From: Coriobacteriia bacterium
GTDB lineage: Bacteria > Actinomycetota > Coriobacteriia > Anaerosomatales > PHET01
Direction of reading: 5' to 3'
DNA: 64,000 bases
Assembly (NCBI GenBank): GCA_034370385.1
Contig: JAXMKZ010000005.1
Location: 124,001 to 188,000 of the forward strand
Shown here: positions 8,070 to 17,226 of the stretch, one piece after another
How the letters are laid out: each line of letters begins with the position of its first letter
How positions within the stretch are numbered: the first letter of the stretch is position 1
The notes under the pieces: generated by a model
What the model was told of the DNA's origin: nothing
Databases searched by the model: none
Seen by the model: only the letters and a program-made list of their open reading frames with translations
Made by a program: the position numbers and the translations under genes

Positions 8070-8684
8070 CTACCGCTTGTTGATGATGCGGTACTGGACC
8101 TGACCGACGCCGTCAAAGCCCACAGCGCGAGCCGTGCCCGGCCCGAGGTCGAAATCCCGTCCTCGAATGAACGGGCCGCGGTCGTTCACGATCGCGATCA
8201 CCAGACGGTTCTTGTACTTGAACTGAATGCGCGTGCCGAACTTCAACGTCTTGTGCGCGACGTTCATGCTCGAGCGCGTGAGAGTCGTGCCGTTGGCGGT
8301 GGTACGACCGTAGAAGCCAGGGCCGTACCACGAGGCCGTCGCACCCCGCCACGGACCCGCCCACGGCTTGGACGCCTTCTTCACGGTCCGAATCACCTTC
8401 TTCGGGATCGCCCGCTTCTTGGCGGAGACGAGCAGCTTCTGCGGAGTAGCTGTGGTCGACACGGCCACCACAGCCCCGAACTTGGCCTGGGCGCTGACCG
8501 GTCCGGTCAACAGCTGTGTCGAGTCGGGCTCGACACCAAGGGTGTTGACCGGTTCGGCGATCGACGCGAACGCCAGGGGGGCCGGACCGGTCAGGATGAC
8601 CGCCGCGGCGATCACGAGTGCGGCGGTACCGATGACCGCAGCGGCCAACGCTATCGTACGGGGCAAACTAGTGCGTGAACTCAA
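8070..8684 (-). CDS. RlpA-like double-psi beta-barrel (3D/DPBB) secreted protein
   Basis: The chosen TTG start at 8684 has GGAGG 6 nt upstream; longer in-frame starts give a proline-rich stretch unlike a signal. The 204-residue protein begins SSRTSLPRTIALAAAVIG and has a hydrophobic export segment, then a linker rich in K and T. The C-terminal domain (about residues 105-204) carries ATASWYGPGFYGRTTANGT, KFGTRIQFKYKN and VIAIVNDRGPFIRGRDFDL. This is the RlpA/DPBB fold used by lytic transglycosylases and related wall-binding proteins, with the conserved Asp of VNDRGP. It probably acts on or binds peptidoglycan outside the cell. A 430-nt gene-free region lies upstream. Confidence 0.8.
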   Translation of the reverse strand: MSSRTSLPRTIALAAAVIGTAALVIAAAVILTGPAPLAFASIAEPVNTLGVEPDSTQLLTGPVSAQAKFGAVVAVSTTATPQKLLVSAKKRAIPKKVIRTVKKASKPWAGPWRGATASWYGPGFYGRTTANGTTLTRSSMNVAHKTLKFGTRIQFKYKNRLVIAIVNDRGPFIRGRDFDLGPGTARAVGFDGVGQVQYRIINKR

Positions 8685-9122
8685 GGGTTTCCTCCGAGTC
8701 CGGGGACATGACGGACGACGGCCCGGAGGCGAGAGTGGACACGGAAATGCCCGGACAGCAGGTGGCGATGGGGATGAGTAGCTGCCTCGCATCCGGCACG
8801 CGCGGCCCTCCATCGAGGGACCGTCGTCAGTGCCAGAGAAGCGCTATGCTCTTGGCGTTGGACCTTTGTACAGCAGCTCGGTCGAACTGCGCTCGCCGAT
8901 GTTCAACACGTGTGGCGAGCCTCGTTTGGCCGATCCGATCGGGCTTACGCGCTTCGGTTCCGACATCCGCTTCGCAGGTCCACGACCGTCCCGATCTCAT
9001 ACGGCCGAACGCATGCGGAAGTCGCTTTCAAAACTCCAGTGCGGGCGTAACCCTACCACGAACGTTGCCAAGCCGACAACAACCCCTGCGAACAGGCGTT
9101 CGTCTTCAGTGGCCGTCCGGCC
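8685..9122. other. Gene-free leader region upstream of the RlpA-like gene
   Basis: About 440 bp without a convincing gene. Short plus-strand frames here lack Shine-Dalgarno sequences and family features. Cell-wall hydrolase genes in Actinobacteria are often preceded by c-di-AMP (ydaO) riboswitches, so I looked for that core on the minus strand and did not find it. The region must hold the promoter of the RlpA-like gene and may form RNA structure; I cannot assign more. Confidence 0.4.
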
Positions 9123-11879
9123 CTAGGGCGTCTGAGTCGTTTCGGCGCCAGCCAACCGCTGAAGCACGCGCCCCAGCTCGGCGATCTTCTCGCCGTACAG
9201 CGCCCAGTTGCCCGCTTTCTGCGCGACGAGCGCCTCGCGGTAGAGCGCCTCTGCAGCCGTGACATCGACCGCTGCGGTCCCGGACGCGTCCGGCGATCCG
9301 GTGGTCGCGCTGCTTGCCGGCGGCTCAGCACCGAAGATCTTCAGGAGCGCGCCCGCAAGGGTCCGCTCCATCTCCACCTTGTCGGCGTAGACGACCACCA
9401 CGCGCGTGAGCTCGGGGATCGCCGTCTGCTCGGCCTGCAGGAACAGTGGTTGCACGTAAATGACCGAGTCCTCGATCGGCACGACGATCATGTTGCCGAA
9501 TATCGCGCTGCTTCCCCGTTGGTTCCACAACGAGAGCTGGGGCGAGATGAGCGAGTCCTGATTGATGCGCGCCGCCACCTGTTCGGGCCCTAAGATCACG
9601 CGCTCCTTCGGGAAGAGGAAGACGGTGCGCTCGCCGTAGTTCTCAGGGTCGGAGGAGGCGGCCATCCAGCCGATCATGTTGTCGCGGTTGCGCGGGGTGT
9701 ACGGCTGCATCAGGTAGAAGTGCTCCTTATCGGCACCCGGCAGCTGCAAGAGCACGAAGAACGGCTCCATCGGCTCGCCCTGACGCTCGCCGGGGATCTC
9801 CCACTGGTCTTCCTTGTTGTAGAAGACTCCCGGGTCGGTCATGTGATACGTCCGAAACGCCTCGGCTTGAGCGACGAAGAGCCCCTCGGGGTAGCGGAAA
9901 TGCTCTTGGATGGCCTCGGGCACCTGGTCTGCGTCGGCGAGAAGCGTCGGAAAGATCGAGCGCCACGCAGCGAGCACCGGGTCTTCGGAATCGAAGGCGT
10001 AGAACGTGGTTTCGCCCGTATACGCGTCAACGGTCACCTTCACGGAGTTGCGCAGGTAGGAAACACCACCCACCTTCTCAGAGTACGGATAGCTGTCCGA
10101 GGCGGTGTAGGCGTCGATCACCCAGATGATGCGCCCGTCAGCCAGAACCGGATACGGATCATCCTCGTACATCAGCCACGGCGCGAGCGCCTCCAGCCTG
10201 GAGTTGAGATCGCGCTTCAGAAGCACGCGGCTGTCCGATTTCAGGTACTCGGAGAAGAGCACCTGGCTTGATCCGAGGCGCAGCGCCCAGGCGATCCGTC
10301 GTCCCAGCGAGCCGATCTCCACGCCGGCATCTCCCGTGTATCGGTGCGTGGCGTTCTTCTGGCCATCCGGGTAGTCGAACTCGTCGATTCCGGCGTTGAC
10401 GACGACGTACTCCGTTGTCTGCTCGCCGAAGTAGATGCGCGGCTCCTTCTGAATCAGGTTAGGCGAGCCCGTCGCGACCTGGCTTGAGAGCTTGGGCGGG
10501 ATGTCTCCCACGATGAAGTTGGGCAGCCCGCGGCTGTCGTACTCGCTTGACGGGCTCATCACGAGACCGAACCCGTGCGTGTACACGAGGTGGCGGTTGA
10601 CCCACGTCTGAGCGGTATCGGCAAGCAGCGACGAGTTCATCTCGCGCGCCGACACGAGCAACTGCCTGCGTACCCCGTTGACGAGGTAGCGGTCGACATC
10701 GACATCGCCGAACTCGTAGTACGGCCGAATGGTCTGGAGCTGCCGGTAGCTCTGCTTGACGATGGCGGGATCCCACAGGCGTACGTTCGAGAGCGTCTGT
10801 GCATTGGCGCGCACGTCCTCGACCGAGAGATCATCGGCTGCAGGGAAGCTCCTGCCTTCGACCTCCGTCAATCCGAATGCGCTGCGCGTCATGGCGATGT
10901 TGCGCTCGATGTAGGGCTTCTCCAGTGAGGCCTCGTTCGGCGAGACGACGAGTGCTTGAACGACTGCGGGCCACACACCGCCCAGAAGAATCGCGGCGCC
11001 GATCCACACGCCGAGCGCGATCGCCGGCAGACGCCATCCCCGATACCGTATGTTCACCAGCAGCAACACGATCACGGCGATCGAGATCCCGATGAGGATC
11101 CGATACGCGGGCAGTTGTGCGGTCACGTCAGTGTAAGACGCACCGACCACTTGGCCGCGCGGCGAGAAGTTCAGGTTGTAGATGTCGATCCAGTAGGCGA
11201 ATGCCCGGGAGGCGACTAGGGCCGCAAGCAGCACCGAAAGATGCGCCTTGACGTGTGGAGCGAAGCCCTTCAGCCGTGCCCATGGCTGAATCGAGCCGCC
11301 AACGACGTGCACCGCAAGCGTGAGGATCGTCGTGAGGATGAGGACGTCGTTGAGCCACGCCTGAGTCAGCTCAAGCGCGGGAAGGGAGAAGACGAAGAAG
11401 CCGATGTCGACACCGAACTGCGGATCGGTGGCGCCGAAGCTCACGCCCGATGTGGCGAGGCGGAAGACCTCCCAGCTCTGCGACATGCCCGCACCGTTGA
11501 GGAATGCAAGCACCACCGACCCCCACAGGATCATGCGATCCAGCAGTGGGCCGATGCCTGCCCGAAGCCGTTCGATCACGAGTTCGAGCTGAGGCGGCAT
11601 ACCCTCCGGCAGGCTCGTGGGCATGAAACGGGGTGCAAGAGCGCGGGCGACGCGCAGGGAAGTGAACAGAACCGCGAACGTTGCGAGGCCGAATGCGAGA
11701 CCTACGGCGAGCTGTGCCCAGATCCGGGTCCAGAAGACCTGCTCCTGACCGAGTTCGGCGTACCAGAGGTAGTCCGTCCACACGCCCGCCGCCCACGCAA
11801 GGAGCGGCAGACCGACGAAGACGAAGAAGAGTCCGACTGACACCAGTACGGTGATCCACCGGGAGCGTGAAGCAGCCAT
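9123..11879 (-). CDS. UPF0182 family integral membrane protein
   Basis: The 918-residue protein (ATG at 11879, AAGGAA upstream) has about seven hydrophobic segments in its first 320 residues. The remaining large extracytoplasmic part contains family landmarks such as WVNRHLVYTHGFG, GLPNFIVGDIPP and YFGEQTTEYVVVN. This is COG1615/UPF0182, found mainly in Actinobacteria, with no settled function. The C-terminus ends in a charged, probably helical region (ALYREALVAQKAGNWALYGEK). It lies 22 nt downstream of the HD-GYP gene on the same strand, so the two may be co-transcribed. Confidence 0.93.
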   Translation of the reverse strand: MAASRSRWITVLVSVGLFFVFVGLPLLAWAAGVWTDYLWYAELGQEQVFWTRIWAQLAVGLAFGLATFAVLFTSLRVARALAPRFMPTSLPEGMPPQLELVIERLRAGIGPLLDRMILWGSVVLAFLNGAGMSQSWEVFRLATSGVSFGATDPQFGVDIGFFVFSLPALELTQAWLNDVLILTTILTLAVHVVGGSIQPWARLKGFAPHVKAHLSVLLAALVASRAFAYWIDIYNLNFSPRGQVVGASYTDVTAQLPAYRILIGISIAVIVLLLVNIRYRGWRLPAIALGVWIGAAILLGGVWPAVVQALVVSPNEASLEKPYIERNIAMTRSAFGLTEVEGRSFPAADDLSVEDVRANAQTLSNVRLWDPAIVKQSYRQLQTIRPYYEFGDVDVDRYLVNGVRRQLLVSAREMNSSLLADTAQTWVNRHLVYTHGFGLVMSPSSEYDSRGLPNFIVGDIPPKLSSQVATGSPNLIQKEPRIYFGEQTTEYVVVNAGIDEFDYPDGQKNATHRYTGDAGVEIGSLGRRIAWALRLGSSQVLFSEYLKSDSRVLLKRDLNSRLEALAPWLMYEDDPYPVLADGRIIWVIDAYTASDSYPYSEKVGGVSYLRNSVKVTVDAYTGETTFYAFDSEDPVLAAWRSIFPTLLADADQVPEAIQEHFRYPEGLFVAQAEAFRTYHMTDPGVFYNKEDQWEIPGERQGEPMEPFFVLLQLPGADKEHFYLMQPYTPRNRDNMIGWMAASSDPENYGERTVFLFPKERVILGPEQVAARINQDSLISPQLSLWNQRGSSAIFGNMIVVPIEDSVIYVQPLFLQAEQTAIPELTRVVVVYADKVEMERTLAGALLKIFGAEPPASSATTGSPDASGTAAVDVTAAEALYREALVAQKAGNWALYGEKIAELGRVLQRLAGAETTQTP

Positions 11880-11901
11880 GTGATTCCTTTCGGCGAACTC
11901 G

Positions 11902-13431
11902 CTAGAGGTACGCCTCGACATCGATATTGAGCAGGCGTGGGTCGATGCAGCCGCGAACGCTGATCTCCGTTGAAATCGCGAGATCGACGTCCATCGGGTC
12001 GATCATCTCTCCGTCCTCGGACGCTATGACGCGAACGACGGGCCTCACCGGATCGGAATCGCTCGGAGCGATGACGATGCCCACCTGCCCGTGGGACAAA
12101 CGAACGACAGACCCGACCGGGTAGACGCCCATGAGCTTGATGAACAGCCGGACGAGCACGGGATCGAGAGCACTGCCCGCGCCCTTGGCCAGTAGCGACA
12201 TCGCCTCGTCCTGCACCCGAGCGGCCGAGTAGCTTCTCTGAGACGTCATCGCGTCGTAGCTGTCCGCCACCGCCACGATGCGGCTCGAAAGATGCTGTGG
12301 CCGGATCGGGGTTCTCTGCGGGTACCCGGTGCCGTCGAAGCGCATGTGATGCTCGAGGATCACCACGACCGCGGACTTGTCCACGCCAGGCAACATCGAG
12401 ACCATCTGCGCACCGCGCACCGGGTGCTCGCGCACGTTGGACCATTCGTCGGGCGTGAGGACCCCGGGCTTGTTGAGGATCTCCAGATCGACCGAGAGCT
12501 TCCCGAGGTCATGCAGCAGGGCCCCTGCGCCCAACGAAGACAGGAATCGATAGTCCTGAGTGACCATCGAGCCAAGAGCAAGGGAGAGAATCGCGACGTT
12601 CGCTGAGTGGTAGAACGTGTACTCGTCGTAGTTCTTCAGCCCCGTGAGCTGCAGCATCGCGTACCGGTTCGAAATGACGTTGTCCACGAGGCTGCGAACC
12701 ACGCCCTTCACCTTCGACGCCGGCATGTGGCGATTCACCCGCATGAGTCGATCGACCTCGCGCAGCAGTGAGACGGCTCCCGAGTAGGCAGCGCGCGCAT
12801 CCTCATCCGTGGCAGCACCGCTGCGATCGGTGCGCTCCACCGCCTTGACCGTGCCGATCACGACACGGGAGGGTTGGAGCGCCGATATCGCCGCCTCGAT
12901 GCCTCCCATCTCAGCGATCTCGGCCGAGTCTGCGGCAATCACCGTCATCGACTCAGATAGCTCGCTGGGGGCGAAACCGCGACGGAAGACGATCGAACCC
13001 ACGCCTATCGAGGTCAGGTCACGCACCAGCTGGTCGAAGGCGACGCTCTCCTCCGTCAGCAGTTGTTCGCCCAGAAGGATCTCCCCGTCGAAGAAGGAGA
13101 GTTGCACGTCGACGCCCTCGTCATGGTAGCCGGCGATAGCGTGCGCGAGCAGGTCGATGCCCTCGACCACCGCAGGGTGGTCCAAGGGATAGAAGCGCTT
13201 GGCGCGACGAATGGCATACAAGCGCGCGATGAGTTCACGCACGCGGCCGACCTGCTTCGCGGAGTAGTGAGCTGCCGCCCCGACATCAGCATCGACCGCG
13301 CCCGGGCTCTCGGCCTCCGCCTTCTCGCGCGGCGTGAACTCCTCCACGGGCGCTTCAGTCTGTGCTTCTTCAGCCGAGAGGTACTCGCCTTGATCGGGAC
13401 TCTCCACGATCTCGTCGTTCTGATCACTCAT
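11902..13431 (-). CDS. HD-GYP domain protein (module A, second gene)
   Basis: The ATG at 13431 overlaps the end of the HEAT gene by 8 nt and gives 509 residues. After an acidic N-terminus, a region near residues 65-200 (AKRFYPLDHPAVVEGIDLL onward) is shared with three other proteins in the window. The HD-GYP domain follows: ALLHDLGK near residue 305 and HHMRFDGTGYP near 360, the metal-binding and GYP signatures of c-di-GMP phosphodiesterases. The C-terminal 100 residues (PVGSVVRLSHGQVGIV, then LLNIDVEAYL) match the end of the HD-GYP protein at 23379-24692. It has no receiver or transmembrane domain. It could hydrolyse c-di-GMP or sense it; no GGDEF gene is nearby. Confidence 0.88.
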   Translation of the reverse strand: MSDQNDEIVESPDQGEYLSAEEAQTEAPVEEFTPREKAEAESPGAVDADVGAAAHYSAKQVGRVRELIARLYAIRRAKRFYPLDHPAVVEGIDLLAHAIAGYHDEGVDVQLSFFDGEILLGEQLLTEESVAFDQLVRDLTSIGVGSIVFRRGFAPSELSESMTVIAADSAEIAEMGGIEAAISALQPSRVVIGTVKAVERTDRSGAATDEDARAAYSGAVSLLREVDRLMRVNRHMPASKVKGVVRSLVDNVISNRYAMLQLTGLKNYDEYTFYHSANVAILSLALGSMVTQDYRFLSSLGAGALLHDLGKLSVDLEILNKPGVLTPDEWSNVREHPVRGAQMVSMLPGVDKSAVVVILEHHMRFDGTGYPQRTPIRPQHLSSRIVAVADSYDAMTSQRSYSAARVQDEAMSLLAKGAGSALDPVLVRLFIKLMGVYPVGSVVRLSHGQVGIVIAPSDSDPVRPVVRVIASEDGEMIDPMDVDLAISTEISVRGCIDPRLLNIDVEAYL

Positions 13432-15580
13432 GCAGCACCCCCTTGGCCTTGATGGCGCTGATCGCCGACTCCGATGCCGCTCGAATCTCGCGCGCCTTTC
13501 CGGCACCGAGTATCGAACGTTTGCCGGCAAGCGATTCCAGTGTGGGGAGCGCTTCGATGGCGCCGCGTCTCCCGAGCGCCTCGATCGCCTCGACCCGGGG
13601 GCCGGAGTCCCGGTTACCGCGACCTTCGCCACGAGCCACCCGCTCCAGGGCCGGCACGGCCGTGGCGATATCAGAAGCACCGAGATAGCGGGCCGCAAGC
13701 TGCACGTTCTGCGCGTCGTTGTCATCAAGGACGCCCACGAGCATCTCTTGAGCGATTCGATCGTTGATTCCCGAGAGCGCGCGAAGCACCTCGCGCCTCA
13801 CGCGAGGCTCCGGATGTCTGACCGTTCTCTCCAGATACGGGAGCACCGCTGATGAGTGGGTGGAGCCGAGGATGCTCACCACGTTGCGCACCACGTACCA
13901 ACGCTGATCTCCCACGTGAGAGCCCAGCTCCTGGACGTAGTTCATGGCTTCGGCCGACAGCAGTTCGACAATCGCCTTGCGGACAAGCATCTCCTGCTCG
14001 TCAGCCAGTTGCTCGAGAAGAGGCTCGATAGCGAGCGGCCCAAGCGCGTCAAGCAGCCTTCGCGCAGCTTCGTGCTCGGGTGTGCCGGGCGCATACAGAC
14101 GAAGCGCATGAGCGATGGATCTGATGTCGCCGGGTTTGGTGAACCGCCCTATCGCCTTGCGCAGGCGCATGCGCTGTGCGGAGTCGAGCTCCTCGTTCTG
14201 GGAGGCGGCGGTGAGCGCGTCGGCTGCGTCGGCGGCGATTTCAATCTCGCCCCGCTCAACGAGCAGGTCCAAAGAGTCCTCGAGCAGGGACATCGTCGAC
14301 GCGAAGGGGACCTCGCGAGAGTCCATCGCCACGAGCGAGACAAGCGCCATGATGACGTCGCCGTCGGTGATGCCGCTCCTGGCTTCCGTCCTAATCTCGA
14401 CAAGTCCCCGATCGTCCTCCTCCGATCCCGTGCGCTGAGGTGTGGGCGCCATATCCATGAGCTTCAAGATGGCGTCCGCGGGCTTGGGGCCGCTTCCTAC
14501 CGCACTGGTCGACTCGCGAACCGTCAGCCGGCTAGGCGCTGCGAGCTCCAGCACTTCGGAGATGGCGGCGTCACAGAACCCTGCTTCACGCATCGCTGCC
14601 CCGGCTGACGCAGCGACCTCCTGACGATCGGCAAGCGAGATCAGTGAAAGGGTGCGTATCGCTCGCGCAAGTCCCTCGCGCGAGGCCTCGGTCTCGTCGA
14701 GGTCGCCGACCAGCGCCCGGCAGACGCTGTCGATGTCCATCTGCCGGATGACCGCCGCCAGCGCCTCGTTGGTTCGCGCCTCGGGCAGCATCTCGTCTAC
14801 AAGCAGCGATCGACGCAGAGCGGGGTCAAGCTCCTGGAACGCCTCCCCTAGCGACCGAAGGAGCTGCGCACGCGCAGACCCGGTCCCCACTTCGTAGGCG
14901 ATCTCTGCCAGCTCGGCGAACCGTTCCGCCGTACCCATGAGGTCGGGTGTGGTGCCCGATCCCGCGTGGGTCTCGGTCAGGTACTTGGCGACGGCGGTCT
15001 TGTCGCCCAAGAAACGCGCCACGGTCAACTGATCGCGGGATCGGCCTCCGTAGGCAGAAGCAAGAATCTCGTCGATGTCGGCGCGTGACGAAGCGGCGCC
15101 GTTGACTTGCCCAGGTGCATCCCCCACATCAACGATGGTCACGTGCGCCTCGGTGACGGTGATCGTTCCGACTCCCGCCTCCCACAGTCGTGATTCGAAC
15201 CCTCCGCCCTCGCTGATCGTATCGGGGTCCAGCGCGAGCACCTCGAGGAAAGCAACGATGTCTTTGGCGGTCGTCCCTGCATGGAACCGAACATCCGCCA
15301 GATGACGGTTGTAGAGCGCCAGCGCAAACGTCATGTACGCAGACTGGCCCGGAAACAGCTCGGCGTCACCGTAGAAGAGGCCCTGCTTCGTGACGATGAG
15401 TCGCACTTCCGGTCGTTCTGCCAGCGCTTCAGAGAGCACCTGCGCGGCGGACGAGGCTGTCTCGAGCGGGATGTGGCTGGTGGGCGGGTACAGCGCGTAC
15501 GCCTTCTCGGCGACAACCAGGGCCTTGAGCAGGCCCTCGATGATGGGCGGGGCCTGTGGTCCGCCGCGACGTGCCGCCAC
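13424..15580 (-). CDS. HEAT-repeat protein (module A, first gene)
   Basis: This 718-residue cytoplasmic protein starts with ATG at 15580. Residues 17-150 form the region shared with the HD-GYP proteins: AYALYPPTSHIPLE, then a glycine turn, then EAGVGTITVTEAHVTIVD. A helical middle section follows, and the C-terminal 250 residues are HEAT-like repeats (VRKAIVELLSAEAM, YVVRNVVSILG, VRREVLRALSGI). HEAT repeats bind proteins, so it may be a scaffold or regulator of the HD-GYP partner encoded just downstream with an 8-nt overlap. The paralogue at 21403-23382 has the same organisation. I know of no named family for the pair. Confidence 0.8.
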   Translation of the reverse strand: MAARRGGPQAPPIIEGLLKALVVAEKAYALYPPTSHIPLETASSAAQVLSEALAERPEVRLIVTKQGLFYGDAELFPGQSAYMTFALALYNRHLADVRFHAGTTAKDIVAFLEVLALDPDTISEGGGFESRLWEAGVGTITVTEAHVTIVDVGDAPGQVNGAASSRADIDEILASAYGGRSRDQLTVARFLGDKTAVAKYLTETHAGSGTTPDLMGTAERFAELAEIAYEVGTGSARAQLLRSLGEAFQELDPALRRSLLVDEMLPEARTNEALAAVIRQMDIDSVCRALVGDLDETEASREGLARAIRTLSLISLADRQEVAASAGAAMREAGFCDAAISEVLELAAPSRLTVRESTSAVGSGPKPADAILKLMDMAPTPQRTGSEEDDRGLVEIRTEARSGITDGDVIMALVSLVAMDSREVPFASTMSLLEDSLDLLVERGEIEIAADAADALTAASQNEELDSAQRMRLRKAIGRFTKPGDIRSIAHALRLYAPGTPEHEAARRLLDALGPLAIEPLLEQLADEQEMLVRKAIVELLSAEAMNYVQELGSHVGDQRWYVVRNVVSILGSTHSSAVLPYLERTVRHPEPRVRREVLRALSGINDRIAQEMLVGVLDDNDAQNVQLAARYLGASDIATAVPALERVARGEGRGNRDSGPRVEAIEALGRRGAIEALPTLESLAGKRSILGAGKAREIRAASESAISAIKAKGVLHE

Positions 15581-15725
15581 CCCTCGACCTCCTTCACCAG
15601 CACCGGTGCCCCCACGACAACGCGTTCACCCTCCGGTGGCACTAGCAAGCATTATAGGTCAGCAGCGCCCCACGTGACCGCCGGGCGACGAATCTGACGT
15701 GCTCACGGGAGACCGCCCCGCTAGA

Positions 15726-16421
15726 ATGGCGGTCATGATCCATCGCGAACCCCTCTCCCGCATCGTGCTTGCGTCGCAGTCTCCGCGCCGGAGGCGTCTG
15801 CTGGCCTGGCTCGAGCTGCCCTTCGAGGCGGACGCCGTCGACACGCCCGAGGACCTCGACACCCCCCTTGCGGCCGACCCCGGTGCGCTTGCTTCGCACC
15901 TGGCCGCCGAGAAGGCGTGTGTCGCGCGCGAGGAGGGGCTGGGCGCTGACGGGCTCATCCTGGCCTTCGATACCCTCGTCGTTCACGAGGGGGCCGTTCT
16001 GGGCAAACCGCGCGACGAGCGTGACGCGTGGCGCATGCTCAAGTCCCTGTCCGGCCGAACCCACGAGGTCGTGACCGGATGCGCGCTGCTCGGCCCGCAC
16101 GACCCTGAGCCTCGGGTGTTCTCGGTCAAGACGCAGGTGCAGATGAAGGAACTGACCGACTGTCGTATCGAGGCATGGATGGCGATGGGCACCTACCTTG
16201 GATGCGCCGGCGCCTACAACATCGAAGCCCAGGTCGCCTCAGTTGCCGGTGACGAGTGTTTCCAGAATGTCGCCGGGTTGCCACTGTGTCACCTGTTCGT
16301 CGCAGTGCGAGAGGAGTTCGCGAACGGCCGCATCATCAGCGAGCCCGCTCCCCCCGTGTGCGCGTGCGACTCCGCGCTGCAGCGGACGTGCGTTCTGGGT
16401 CCGCGGACCATCGACGGCTGA
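15726..16421 (+). CDS. maf: Maf-like nucleotide pyrophosphatase
   Basis: The 231-residue protein has the Maf landmarks: ASQSPRRRRLL near residue 16 (phosphate-binding loop), an FDTLVVHEG segment in place of the usual ADTVV, LGKPRDERDAWRML, SGRTHEVVTG, and NVAGLPL near 185. Maf proteins hydrolyse non-canonical or canonical nucleoside triphosphates (dTTP, UTP, CTP) and are linked to septum control. Two starts are possible, ATG 15726 and ATG 15735; neither has a clear Shine-Dalgarno. The last 35 or so residues form an extra tail with three cysteines (VCACDSALQRTC), not a usual Maf feature. It faces the HEAT gene divergently and converges on the methyltransferase. Confidence 0.85.
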   Translation: MAVMIHREPLSRIVLASQSPRRRRLLAWLELPFEADAVDTPEDLDTPLAADPGALASHLAAEKACVAREEGLGADGLILAFDTLVVHEGAVLGKPRDERDAWRMLKSLSGRTHEVVTGCALLGPHDPEPRVFSVKTQVQMKELTDCRIEAWMAMGTYLGCAGAYNIEAQVASVAGDECFQNVAGLPLCHLFVAVREEFANGRIISEPAPPVCACDSALQRTCVLGPRTIDG

Positions 16422-16433
16422 CAGCCCGTCTGC

Positions 16434-17222
16434 CTAGCGCTGCGCGACCACGATCACGCTCTCGTCGGCATCGGTGAGCGCATGGCGGTCGTGCCCTCCG
16501 AACACCTCGACGCGGCCGAACCCGGCGCACCGCAGCTCCGATCGGAGCGTCTGCGTGGTGATCGCCGTGTGCACGGAGCGCCGGCTTGAGAGCGACCAGC
16601 CGCCGCTTGCGTCCCTCTCGATGGTCACGAAGTCGAAATCGAGCTCCTCGTCGCCCTCGGGGTAGTCCACCAGCCGCACGAACACCTTGGTCGACCCGGA
16701 GGCGGTGTCGACCACCTTTGGCGGCACCACCCGCTGTCTACTCGCAAGCAGCCGCTCATGGTTGAGCAGGTGCACCACAAGGATGCCTCCCGGAACAAGC
16801 ACGCTGGCGAAGTCGGCGAGCGCCTCTGTCAGCCCGTCCCTCCCCGCGACGTGAGGGAGCGCGTTCCCGGTGCAGATGACCGCGTCGACAGAACCAAGTC
16901 CCCGCCGGTGAAGCTCGCCGAAACCCCCCTCGACGATGCGGAGCGAGCCACCACCCGAAGCGATCTCAGTGGCGAAGCGCTCCTCATTCAACCGTGCGGC
17001 CGCGAGCATCGAGTCATCCGGGTCGACGGCGATCACCTCAAGCCCCCAGCTTGCGAAGAGGATGGAATGCCGCGCGCTGCCCGCGCCGACATCGACGACG
17101 CGGCTGACCCCCTCGCGCTCGAACAGCTCCCGAAAGAACGGTCCCTCGACTCCTAGTCTCTTCTCCCAGTTCACGAACTCGTCGTAGTCGCTGGTCGGCG
17201 CGCCCTTGGCTTCGTCGTGCAC
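16434..17222 (-). CDS. Class I SAM-dependent methyltransferase
   Basis: The 262-residue protein carries VVDVGAGSARHSILFASWG near residue 42 (motif I), VIAVDPDDSMLAAAR (acidic end of strand 2), DAVICTGNALPHV (motif II) and LVPGGILVVHLLN (motif III). It ends with a strand pair typical of the Rossmann methyltransferase fold. The substrate is not apparent. It lies 4 nt downstream of the amidohydrolase gene on the same strand, so the pair are likely co-expressed. Confidence 0.85.
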   Translation of the reverse strand: MHDEAKGAPTSDYDEFVNWEKRLGVEGPFFRELFEREGVSRVVDVGAGSARHSILFASWGLEVIAVDPDDSMLAAARLNEERFATEIASGGGSLRIVEGGFGELHRRGLGSVDAVICTGNALPHVAGRDGLTEALADFASVLVPGGILVVHLLNHERLLASRQRVVPPKVVDTASGSTKVFVRLVDYPEGDEELDFDFVTIERDASGGWSLSSRRSVHTAITTQTLRSELRCAGFGRVEVFGGHDRHALTDADESVIVVAQR

Positions 17223-17226
17223 GTCG

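Noticed and set aside
8685-9122. c-di-AMP (ydaO) riboswitch before the RlpA-like gene
   Set aside because: The context fits, but the conserved 3' core of that riboswitch was not found on the minus strand.
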